Part shown: positions 44,601 to 52,339 of the stretch, in pieces
How the letters are laid out: each line of letters begins with the position of its first letter
Numbering within the stretch: the stretch's first letter is position 1
Assembly (NCBI GenBank): GCA_903893625.1
Contig: CAITND010000258.1
Coordinates: 1-64,000 of the forward strand
Direction of reading: 5' to 3'
DNA from: an uncultured Oscillatoriales cyanobacterium
Lineage (GTDB): Bacteria > Cyanobacteriota > Cyanobacteriia > Cyanobacteriales > Microcoleaceae
Length of the DNA stretch: 64,000 nucleotides
Position numbers and translations under genes: made by a program
Notes under the pieces: model-generated
What the model saw: the letters and a program-made list of their open reading frames with translations, nothing else
Databases searched by the model: none
What the model was told of the DNA's origin: nothing

Positions 44601-47600
44601 TGGGGCATTTGTTAGTCGTTCGTCGGTCAATTTTTGAGCAATTGGGAGGATTTAGAATCGGATTTGAAGGCTCACAAGATTATGATTTTTCCCTGAGAGC
44701 AACGGAAGTTTCTCGCCATATTGGTCATCTGCCTTTAGTGTTATATCACTGGCGTACAGCCCCCGGTTCAACGGCCGTTTCTGGAGCCGCAAAACCTGCA
44801 AGTTTTGATGCCGGAAAACACGCCATTCAAGAAGCCTTAACCCGTCGTCAAAGTTCTGGAAAAGTTTATCAACCCAATTGGGCGAGTGAACTCAATTTAG
44901 GAATTTTTGCCCATCAATTCCCGGATCAGGGGCCGTCTGTAACGATTATTATTCCTACAAAAAATCAGCTTAAATTACTACAAGCTTGTGTTGAATCAAT
45001 TCAAAAAACAACCTATCAAAATTATCAAGTTTTGATTGTTGATAATGAAAGCGATGATCCCAAAACCTTAGAATATTTAAACAAAATTAATAGCGAAAAA
45101 ATATCCATTTTAAAAATAGCAAATGACGGTAAATTTAACTTTGCTGCAATTAATAATCGGGCTGTTGAACAGGTAAATAGCGATTATGTATTATTCCTAA
45201 ATAACGATACTGAAGTGATCAATTCCCATTGGTTAAGTCAGATGATCGGTTATGCTCAAATGAACGGTGTAGGAGCAGTGGGAGCGCGATTAATTTACCC
45301 CGATGACCGCATTCAACACGCCGGAATTTTGCATGGACTCCATCATGGTTTAGCGGGTCATGCTTTTAAATTATCCCACCGTCAAGATTTTGGTTATTTA
45401 GCCTATTCTAAAATAGTCAGAAATTATTCAGCCGTCACCGCCGCTTGTTTATTAACTCCCCGTCAATTGTTTTTAGATTTAGGTGGATTTAATCAAACAG
45501 ATTTTGCTGTTGCTTATAATGATGTCGATTATGGTTATCGGTTATTTGAACAGGGTTATCAATCAGTTTATTGCTCAGAAGCAGAATTAATTCATCGGGA
45601 AGGAACCAGTCGCGGCTATAAAGATGATCCGAAAGAAGTAGCAAAATTCCGTCGTCAATATGCCAATAAAATCGATCCCTTTTATAACCCTAATTTATCC
45701 TTAGCAAATGAATGGTTTCAAATCCAACCTCGGCGATATCAATTGAAATTAACGCCTAATTTTGAGCCTATTCCTAAAGTTTTAATGTGCAGTAATGCCT
45801 TGGAATATACAGGCGCACCTTTGCATCAATTTGAAATTGCAGTTAAGTTAGCCTCCGAGGGAAAAATAGAACCCGTTATTTTCTGTGTGGATGATGGGCC
45901 GTTACGCTATGCTTATGAACAGCAGGGAATTCGGGTGATTGTTCGGGAACATCCCTTAGCTAATCTTTATCAACGGGAAACCTACGATGCAGCGATTCAA
46001 GCATTAGGAGAAGAACTAGAATTAGAACAATTTGATGTTGTTTATGCTAACACATTAGAGAACTTTTTAATGATAGATTGTGCCCAACAAAAGGCAGTTC
46101 CTTGTGTTTGGAATATCCATGAAAGTGAACCTTGGCAAACCTATTTTGATGGCTTGGGTTCAGAAATTGCAGCGAGAGCTTTAGAGTGTTTTCAGTTTCC
46201 CTATCGGGTGATTTTTGTTGCGGATGCAACTCGGAATCTTTATCAATCCTTAAATAGTGATCACAATTTTACGGTGATTCATAATGGTTTAGATATTCAA
46301 CGGTTACTTCAAGCCTCAGAACAATTCACCAAAACTGAAGCCAGAACTACGTTAAATATAGCAGAAGATGAAATCGTTATTTTGTTATTGGGAACCGTTT
46401 GTGAACGCAAAGGACAAAAGGATTTAGTCAAGGCTTTGCCCTTATTATCACCTCAATATCATAGCAAAATTCGCTGTTTTATTGTGGGCGATCGCCCCAG
46501 TCTTTATAGCACTGAATTAGCTCAATTAGTCAACCAACTTTCTGATACCTTAAAACACCGATTAACGGTGGTTTCTGAAACACCAGAAACAGCGCAATAT
46601 TTCCGGGCTGCGGATATTTTTGTTTGTACCTCTCGAATTGAAAGTTATCCCAGAGTAATTATGGAAGCAATGGGATATAATCTCCCTATTATCACTACCC
46701 CAGTCTTTGGAATTCCTGAACAAGTTCGCCCCGAAATTAACGGTTTATTCTACACACCTCATCAGCCGGAAGAATTAGCAAAATGTTTGACTTTACTCCT
46801 AGAAGATCAGGAATTACGACAACAATTTGCTGAAAACTCTAAATATGTTTTAGAGTCTCTTAACACTTTTGAAGAAATGACTCAAAGCTATTTAGAAATA
46901 TTCCAAGAATCTTATTTTATTAATCCTTATCCCAGTCAGACCGTTTCTCCGAATATTCAACCCCTCGAACCCTTAAATTTACCGATTGAAGAATCCTCTC
47001 CTGAAGTTTTTTCTGAACCCGAATCTGAACCTGAAGTTGAAGTTAATATCCCTGAAGTTGAAGTTAATATTCTTGAAGTTGAAGCTGAAATTGAATCAAA
47101 TATTCCTGAAATTGAAGCTGAAATTGAAGAAAATATTCCTGAACCTCAACCTCCCCAATTTCAAGCTAAAAATTATTGGGAAACAAACCCAACCGCCGCC
47201 GCTAGTCAATGGGTTTCTAATCCCATTGTTGCTGATACGATTCATCAACGAATGTCGGGAGGTAAAACCAAGAAATATTGGTTACGGTGGTTAATTGGAG
47301 ATTATTTTGCAGGTAAAACTTTTAATAATCTAATTTCCTTGGGATGTGGAATTGGCAATCATGAAATTTTAATGGCAGAATTAGAATTTGTCCAACAGAT
47401 TGATGCTTTTGATTTTTCTGAGTCATCCTTAGAAATTGCCCGACGAGATGCAATAGAAGCCGGAGTTCAAGTTAACTTTTATCAAGATGATTTTAATACT
47501 TTTACTCTGAATCCAGACATTAAATATGATCTAGCATTTTGTTCAGGTTCTTTGCATCATGTTCGAGAATTGGAACGATTTTTAGAAATTGTTCATAAGG

Positions 47601-48040
47601 CATTACATCCGCAAGGCTATTTCATTATCAATGAATATGTTGGAGCTAATTATTGCATCTACGATAAACACCAGATGGAAATTATTAATCGTCTATATAA
47701 ATGCTTTCATAAATTAATTCGATCAGGGGTTATGGAGAAAAAATTTATTAATCCCAGCATCCATCAAGTGTTTGCCTCTGACCCTTCAGAAGCGGTTCGT
47801 TCCGAATTGATTTTACCCTTTATTCAATATTATTTTGATATTGAACTATTTAATCCCTTTGGAGGTGGAATTCTCCATCCCATGTATCCTTTATTAGATC
47901 ACAATCAATTTTTGCCCGGTGATCCAAAAGGGGAAACAATTATTAAACTTTTGTTGGAATTTGAACAAATATTAATGGAAATTCCAGGGGGGTTAGAATC
48001 AGATTTTTGTTTGTGTGTGTTGCGTCCTAAACGCTTCTAA
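41672..48040 (+). CDS. giant sulfotransferase/GT2/GT2/GT4/methyltransferase fusion
   Basis: 2122 residues. Order of parts: sulfotransferase-like domain (about 1-270) with 5'-phosphosulfate loop IAGMHRSGTSLTAS and the 3'-phosphate region FVYRSPWEVIDSL; coiled coil with ELGKTQ-type repeats (about 290-480); two beta-rich modules (about 510-710); GT2 (about 828-1060, ISVVMPVYNPP); second GT2 (about 1088-1330, VTIIIPTKNQ); GT4 (about 1368-1740, KVLMCSNALEY to ESYPRVIMEAMGYNLP); a Glu/Pro-rich repeat linker (about 1775-1826); and a methyltransferase (about 1885-2122, LISLGCGIGNHE). It is probably cytoplasmic, assembling and capping a glycan exported by the adjacent Wzm/Wzt. No domain seems broken. 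Confidence 0.92.
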   Translation: MDTTSNPSPILIIAGMHRSGTSLTASLLQNLGVNIGKQLVGADYGNIKGHFENINFVDFHKSIFKNHNIDELGCIFPEEISLSDADIETAKQLIEINQDSDLPWGWKDPRTTLFLDFWHQLLPQANFIFVYRSPWEVIDSLYRRATDVTLLDHPELAMQMWIRYNRKVLEFYQKYPDHCLLANVYTIGNQTADFIQKINHKFKLNLPCEFSNQFEPSLLVNRILATPKPLFIKAHFPEAIELYQNLEATAYPLSSRLTASELESLNQPLSADWMFEDWAKLRKLEKSQSVLVKDLDILLKDRDILQTDIEQWQERFQDAVERLIKTENLLGQTQLKLNGAESQAQEAVAKLISTEEELGKTQGELEGFKAQFQEAVDKLVYTEKELGKTQGQLQAVDAKYQEVLTRCIQTETELGHTLFQLQDLSIHYQDGLTKLLALEEELGKTQLKLLGAESQFQQALNKIFSLEEELGKAQQEMVAMKSSKFWKLREKWLGVKQRLRPYRRRLIYAIDFPLNWELTGFTEKFLNISGWCFSTGNRPPKAVRARIGTNIFKGEYGIEREDVAEIQPTYSQAKSSGFYIQIRVPQGNSLVELETQERNGKWKVFASYPLRVSTLGASFDVPVQWEQRQGQILFAGWCCYPKHRITQLKLICGNQWVICAYGLRRADVGQVFPSWVGSAESGFEALMDLPPGTWEISLEAHLETGEILTYNCPQTLQVSRYGLLEKSTAKAKQISRYTLAIQKRIAERKQRLGRLLPMPWEIPAIIRQMRLMYRQTNAPLGDILPPQGFEFPQPVDTYNAWLEANQWTERSLNYLKTRLASYSSENLPKISVVMPVYNPPLEFLEKAIQSVINQVYSNWELCIADDCSPDAQVAEFLNKIAEKDSRIKLVFRTENGNISAATNSAASQATGEFIAFLDNDDELTPDALGEMALYLTQYPETDFLYSDDDKIDPEGKRFAPQFKPDWSPQLLLSYMYMGHLLVVRRSIFEQLGGFRIGFEGSQDYDFSLRATEVSRHIGHLPLVLYHWRTAPGSTAVSGAAKPASFDAGKHAIQEALTRRQSSGKVYQPNWASELNLGIFAHQFPDQGPSVTIIIPTKNQLKLLQACVESIQKTTYQNYQVLIVDNESDDPKTLEYLNKINSEKISILKIANDGKFNFAAINNRAVEQVNSDYVLFLNNDTEVINSHWLSQMIGYAQMNGVGAVGARLIYPDDRIQHAGILHGLHHGLAGHAFKLSHRQDFGYLAYSKIVRNYSAVTAACLLTPRQLFLDLGGFNQTDFAVAYNDVDYGYRLFEQGYQSVYCSEAELIHREGTSRGYKDDPKEVAKFRRQYANKIDPFYNPNLSLANEWFQIQPRRYQLKLTPNFEPIPKVLMCSNALEYTGAPLHQFEIAVKLASEGKIEPVIFCVDDGPLRYAYEQQGIRVIVREHPLANLYQRETYDAAIQALGEELELEQFDVVYANTLENFLMIDCAQQKAVPCVWNIHESEPWQTYFDGLGSEIAARALECFQFPYRVIFVADATRNLYQSLNSDHNFTVIHNGLDIQRLLQASEQFTKTEARTTLNIAEDEIVILLLGTVCERKGQKDLVKALPLLSPQYHSKIRCFIVGDRPSLYSTELAQLVNQLSDTLKHRLTVVSETPETAQYFRAADIFVCTSRIESYPRVIMEAMGYNLPIITTPVFGIPEQVRPEINGLFYTPHQPEELAKCLTLLLEDQELRQQFAENSKYVLESLNTFEEMTQSYLEIFQESYFINPYPSQTVSPNIQPLEPLNLPIEESSPEVFSEPESEPEVEVNIPEVEVNILEVEAEIESNIPEIEAEIEENIPEPQPPQFQAKNYWETNPTAAASQWVSNPIVADTIHQRMSGGKTKKYWLRWLIGDYFAGKTFNNLISLGCGIGNHEILMAELEFVQQIDAFDFSESSLEIARRDAIEAGVQVNFYQDDFNTFTLNPDIKYDLAFCSGSLHHVRELERFLEIVHKALHPQGYFIINEYVGANYCIYDKHQMEIINRLYKCFHKLIRSGVMEKKFINPSIHQVFASDPSEAVRSELILPFIQYYFDIELFNPFGGGILHPMYPLLDHNQFLPGDPKGETIIKLLLEFEQILMEIPGGLESDFCLCVLRPKRF

Positions 48041-48052
48041 ATCAGTAATCAG

Positions 48053-48760
48053 TTATAATTTTTTGATAATAGTAATTATTTCATTATTGTTATAAAAAAT
48101 TTTTTCTAAATAAAAAGGTAAATTTAACCCTTGTTTTAACGTAATTAAAAAATCAATAAAATCTTGACTTGTCCAGACATGAAAATGGATGCTGAAATCT
48201 CGCCTCATCAATTGTTTAACCATCCATTGCGCTTTATTTTCATCTTTTTCTTTTTCCACTAATTCAACCCATTCTTCGTAGTGCTGTTGTCTTGACCATT
48301 CTGGCCCATCTTCATAATCTTTTAATAAATGTGAGATCGAAGTTACGGGACGATCTCGATCAAAACAGTTGCGTTTTTCGGGAACTGCTAAGTAGAGAAT
48401 ACCGTCTTTTCTAATCACTCTTAATAGGTTTTGAAGGGTTTGAATCGGGTTTTGACAGTGTTCAATAAAGTGATTAGCAATCACAAAATCCTGGGTTTCG
48501 TCTTCAAGAGTTCCTAAAACTTCACCGTTATCTATAATATCAACGGGGACTAAATTAAAGGATGCTAATTCAGGATAATGTTTTCTTAAGTCAGGAATAC
48601 TCATGCGATCAACATATTTTACACAGGTTGATGATGGGACTTCCAGAGGGTGATTTAAGGCACCGACTTCAATGCCGTTTCCCTGTATATATCTGTAGGC
48701 AAAGAAGCGACGAAAAATATAAAGCGAGGAGAGTGTTGCATCAGAAGCAGTAACGGTCAT
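48053..48760 (-). CDS. SAM-dependent methyltransferase
   Basis: 235 residues. A methyltransferase of the small glycan-cluster type. It contains the GNGIEVGALNHPLEVP segment in place of motif I, then FVIANHFIEHCQNPIQTLQNLLRVIRKDGILYLAVPEK, and a long C-terminal loop with FHVHWTS-like residues (FHVWTSQDF). It stands alone on the minus strand, inserted in a plus-strand cluster, and its stop is 12 bp from the stop of the giant fusion gene. The likely substrate is a sugar or lipid-linked glycan; this is inferred from context. Confidence 0.8.
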   Translation of the reverse strand: MTVTASDATLSSLYIFRRFFAYRYIQGNGIEVGALNHPLEVPSSTCVKYVDRMSIPDLRKHYPELASFNLVPVDIIDNGEVLGTLEDETQDFVIANHFIEHCQNPIQTLQNLLRVIRKDGILYLAVPEKRNCFDRDRPVTSISHLLKDYEDGPEWSRQQHYEEWVELVEKEKDENKAQWMVKQLMRRDFSIHFHVWTSQDFIDFLITLKQGLNLPFYLEKIFYNNNEIITIIKKL

Positions 48761-48984
48761 AATTAGGTATTATTTGGGGGTTTTAAATTTACTTTTGATT
48801 TTAAATCCGTTGATAACGAATTAGGTAAACTCATTAGAGTATAATCTTAACTTGAGTTGAAGGTTGACTCAAGTTTGTTTAACTTCTTCCCTCGGATTTC
48901 TCTTGATTTGGGTAATAGGAAGATTGAACAGAGTGGGAAAGCTAACCATGAGAATTCGACTCTTAATCTGGAGGAGTATTACCT

Positions 48985-50559
48985 TTGATCCAAACAAGGA
49001 CAATGGATTCAGAACGAATCAGACCACCCCAGTTTATCATTCTTGGGGTACAAAAGGGGGGAACCAATTCCCTGTATCATTATCTGTGCCAACACCCTCA
49101 AATTGTAGCAGCAACTCAAAAGGAAATCCATTTTTTTACGTTAAATTATGAGCAAGGATTAGACTGGTATCAATCTCAATTTTCGACGGAGGCGGATGGA
49201 AGACAGATCCTGACGGGTGAGGGTTCTCCCTATTATCTATTTCATCCGTTGGTTCCCCAACGACTTTATGAGTCTTTTCCTCAAACCCGGTTAATTGTAT
49301 TATTGAGGAATCCAGTAGATCGGGCGATTTCCCATTATTATTGGCAGGTGAAGTTAGGGTATGAATCGTTATCTTTGGAAGCAGCGATCGCTCAAGAATC
49401 TGAACGACTGCAAGGAGAAGCCGAAAAGATTTGTGCGGAGGGTAATTATTTTAGTTTTAACCATCAACATTATTCCTATCTTTCACGGGGAATTTATGCG
49501 ACTCAACTGCAAAGATGGATGCAGTTCTTTCCCAGAGAACAATTCTTGATTCTCAAGAGTGAAGATTTATATTGGGATTCTGAGAAAGTCGTGAATCAAG
49601 TGTTTAATTTTTTAGGAGTTCCGAATTACCAGTTATCAATTTATGAAAAATATAATGCTAATACTTATCCCAATATAAACCCAATTATTCGTCAGCAATT
49701 AGAAGCGTATTTTCAGCCCTTTAACCAAGAATTAACGCAATTACTGGGTCAAGATTGGAGTTGGGGAATCCCTGAAACTTCCTCTAATTCAACTCCTTCA
49801 TTGTCAGATTCCCCTGAAAATACAAGATCTCAATCCACCTTAGCCTCTGTTGAATTTATGAAAAAAGTTGATTATGAATCCGCTTGGGATGACTATGCTA
49901 AAAATTGGCAAAGTACAAGCTCAGAACAAGTTTATGTAGGAGATGAATGGATTGGGGTTGCCGCAGGTGCAGCCAGTTCTTTATCAGAATATGAACTTTT
50001 AATTGAACAACAATTTATTGCCCCTTATATTCAGAGCCATCATCAGGTTTTAGAAATAGGTGTTGGTGGAGGTAGAACTGCTGCTTTACTGCTGAATTAT
50101 TGCGATCGCCTCCTGTGTGCGGATATTTCTAATGAACTGCTAAATGCAACTCACAAACGCCTCGGAGATGAGCGAGTCCGGTATGTTAAATTAGATGGTA
50201 TAACTCTCAATGGAATTGTGCCTCAATCTTTAGATGTTTGTTTTTGTTATGACACCCTGGTACATATTGAACCGCGAGATATTTTTAACTATTTAACTCG
50301 AATTCCCGCTTTATTAAAAGGCGATCGCTTGTGTATTTTTCACCATACCAATCTATTAAGCGAATTAGGTTGGCAAAAATTCTTGCAAGATTGGGATAAA
50401 AATTTATTAGGGAACCGACATGGAACCGCTTTTTCCTTAATGACCGATGCCATCATGGAGAAATTTTTGACCCATCTTAACTATGAAATTCTCCGAAAAG
50501 ATACTGAATCTGTGCCGAGAGATTGTGTATGGATTTGTAGAGCGCCAGAAATTCTCTAA
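48985..50559 (+). CDS. sulfotransferase-methyltransferase fusion
   Basis: 524 residues from the TTG at 48985, which has GGAGGAG about 9 bp upstream; the ATG at 49003 is an alternative. Residues about 8-260 are a PAPS-dependent sulfotransferase: the 5' loop ILGVQKGGTNSLYHYL, HFFTLNYEQGLDWYQSQF and the 3' segment IVLLRNPVDRAISHYYWQ. Residues about 290-524 form a methyltransferase (QVLEIGVGGGRTAALLL). It is the second sulfotransferase in the island, so the surface glycan is probably sulfated and methylated. It is divergent from the preceding methyltransferase gene. Confidence 0.9.
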   Translation: MIQTRTMDSERIRPPQFIILGVQKGGTNSLYHYLCQHPQIVAATQKEIHFFTLNYEQGLDWYQSQFSTEADGRQILTGEGSPYYLFHPLVPQRLYESFPQTRLIVLLRNPVDRAISHYYWQVKLGYESLSLEAAIAQESERLQGEAEKICAEGNYFSFNHQHYSYLSRGIYATQLQRWMQFFPREQFLILKSEDLYWDSEKVVNQVFNFLGVPNYQLSIYEKYNANTYPNINPIIRQQLEAYFQPFNQELTQLLGQDWSWGIPETSSNSTPSLSDSPENTRSQSTLASVEFMKKVDYESAWDDYAKNWQSTSSEQVYVGDEWIGVAAGAASSLSEYELLIEQQFIAPYIQSHHQVLEIGVGGGRTAALLLNYCDRLLCADISNELLNATHKRLGDERVRYVKLDGITLNGIVPQSLDVCFCYDTLVHIEPRDIFNYLTRIPALLKGDRLCIFHHTNLLSELGWQKFLQDWDKNLLGNRHGTAFSLMTDAIMEKFLTHLNYEILRKDTESVPRDCVWICRAPEIL

Positions 50560-50607
50560 ACGTCAAAAAACTCAATTACCCTTAAATTTTTATCCCTCAA
50601 CGCCGTC

Positions 50608-51870
50608 ATGAAAGCATTGTTTTTACACCCTAACTTTCCCGCCCAATACCGCCATATTATTACAACTTTGGGTGCAGATCCCAATAATCGAGTTGTGTTT
50701 GGGACAAAAAATGAGCGTCCCGAATGGAGTATTCCCGGAGTAGAAAAAGCCGTATTTAATCCCAGTCGAGAAGCCAGTAACGAAACCCATCAATATGTTC
50801 GGGTTTTAGAAAGTGCAGTGTTGAATGGACAAGCAGTATTTAGAATGGCAGAACAACTCAAAGCCAAAGGATTTGTCCCTGATGTAATTTGTGGTCATTC
50901 CGGTTGGGGGCCGACTTTATTTGCCAAAGAAGCCTTTCCTAATACTCCATTGTTATGCTATTTCGAGTGGTTTTATCATGCAGAAGGTTCGGATGCTGAC
51001 TTTGATCCGGCTGACCCTCTTAGTGTTGATGATAAAGCCCGAATTCGGGTTAAAAATACCCCGATTTTAATTGATTTATATTCTTGTGATTGGGGAGTTT
51101 CACCGACCCATTGGCAACATTCCCAATTTCCTCCGGAACTTCGTCAAAAAATCTCTGTCATTCATGATGGAGTCGATACCAGCTATTTTAAACCCAATCC
51201 AGGAGCCAAACTGGTTTTACCAGATTTGGATTTATCGGGTGTAGAGGAACTGGTTACTTATGTCGGACGGGGAATGGAACCCTATCGGGGATTTCCTGAA
51301 TTTATGGAAGCAGTGGCTTACATCCAAGAACGTAGACCCAAATGCCATGTTGTGGTTGTGGGATCAGAACGAGTTTGTTATGGTAAGCCTTTACCCAACG
51401 GCATCAGTTATAAAGACTATATGCTCAAGAAAATCCCCCTGGATCTTTCTCGAATTCATTTCGTTGGGCCACTTCCCTATGGTCAATATCTGCAAGTGAT
51501 TCAAGCTTCAGATGTCCATATTTATTTAACACGGCCATTTGTCCTGTCCTGGTCAATGATTGAATCCATGTCAACGGGTTGTTTAGTCATTGGTTCAGAT
51601 ACGGCTCCGGTGCGAGAAGTGATTCAAGATGGAGTCAATGGCTTATTGGTTGATTTCTTCTCACCCAAACAGATTGCTGATCGAGTTGATGAAGTTCTGG
51701 ATCATCCGAATCGTATGGCTCAACTGCGAGTCAAAGCTCGAGAAACAGCCTTAGAACGTTATGATCTGAGTAAACTCTTATCAAAGCATCTGCAATTAAT
51801 TACGGAAGTGGCAAATCGTTCCTTTCCCGCAACCGTTGGCCGAATTGAACCCGGAATGGTTTTGCGATAG
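50608..51870 (+). CDS. GT4-family glycosyltransferase
   Basis: 420 residues. The N-terminal domain begins KALFLHPNFPAQYRHI. The C-terminal GT-B domain has VTYVGRGMEPYRGFPEFMEAV and the donor-binding SWSMIESMSTGCLVIGSDTAPVREVI motif (E-x7-E type). It transfers a nucleotide-activated sugar with retention of configuration; donor and acceptor are unknown. It follows the sulfotransferase fusion by 48 bp and is probably cotranscribed with it. The next stretch of about 470 bp is non-coding. Confidence 0.92.
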   Translation: MKALFLHPNFPAQYRHIITTLGADPNNRVVFGTKNERPEWSIPGVEKAVFNPSREASNETHQYVRVLESAVLNGQAVFRMAEQLKAKGFVPDVICGHSGWGPTLFAKEAFPNTPLLCYFEWFYHAEGSDADFDPADPLSVDDKARIRVKNTPILIDLYSCDWGVSPTHWQHSQFPPELRQKISVIHDGVDTSYFKPNPGAKLVLPDLDLSGVEELVTYVGRGMEPYRGFPEFMEAVAYIQERRPKCHVVVVGSERVCYGKPLPNGISYKDYMLKKIPLDLSRIHFVGPLPYGQYLQVIQASDVHIYLTRPFVLSWSMIESMSTGCLVIGSDTAPVREVIQDGVNGLLVDFFSPKQIADRVDEVLDHPNRMAQLRVKARETALERYDLSKLLSKHLQLITEVANRSFPATVGRIEPGMVLR

Positions 51871-52339
51871 AAAGGGAACTTGGTTGTTCTGAGCGTGTAG
51901 GGTGTCTTGATAGCACCATTGAAACTGTTCACAGATCTTCAAGAATCCCCCTGGCTTCAGACGTGGGGAGTATCAATTGATGTTATTTCTGTTTATCCCT
52001 AATGGGTAACTTCTGATCAGTCGATGATCAAGGTTTAATAGGAACCTTTTTGTCTGGGAACCCGTCTGACAGGAACAAGGAACTTAAAATAAAGTGCCTT
52101 TTTTGACTTTAGAGTGATGGCTTCAAGACAAACTGAGGGTGAGAATTTTCAATACAGAATTGATCATAAACTCTAGCAGTCGAAACGGCCATATCTATCC
52201 AGTAGACAAGAATAATGATAAAGGACTAGACTTGCTGGAGACAAAAAGGTTAAACTACTGCCGAACAAGGTATGGTGTTTTAAGCAGTGTCTGTCATCCC
52301 AACAGATCCAATGACATTATTGCGGAGGAGTGAAATCAA
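51871..52339 (+). promoter_or_regulatory. long leader region of the RTX protein gene
   Basis: 469 bp without a convincing gene; a GTG-start frame of 64 codons at 52139 has no good ribosome-binding site. It holds the ribosome-binding site GGAGGAG at 52324-52330, 9 bp before the RTX ATG, and an IS605-like end at 51937-51977. A long 5' leader is plausible for a highly expressed surface protein, but no promoter could be fixed. Confidence 0.4.
51937..51977 (+). mobile_element. possible solitary IS200/IS605-family right end
   Basis: The motif CAAGAATCCCCCTGGCTTC then AGACGTGGGGAGTATCAA looks like the transposon right end and omega-RNA 3' end of cyanobacterial tnpB elements (AAGAATCCCC - hairpin - GGGGAGT-TCAA). 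The hairpin arms CCCC/GGGG are present, but inner pairs are degraded. No tnpA or tnpB gene lies nearby. Confidence 0.4.

Noticed and set aside
46986-47294. Leu/Lys/Asn-rich plus-strand frame
   Set aside because: It is an out-of-frame reading of the Glu/Pro/Val repeat linker in the 2122-residue fusion protein.
52139-52333. 64-residue plus-strand frame ahead of the RTX gene
   Set aside because: GTG start without a ribosome-binding site and no recognisable domain. It fits better as leader DNA.
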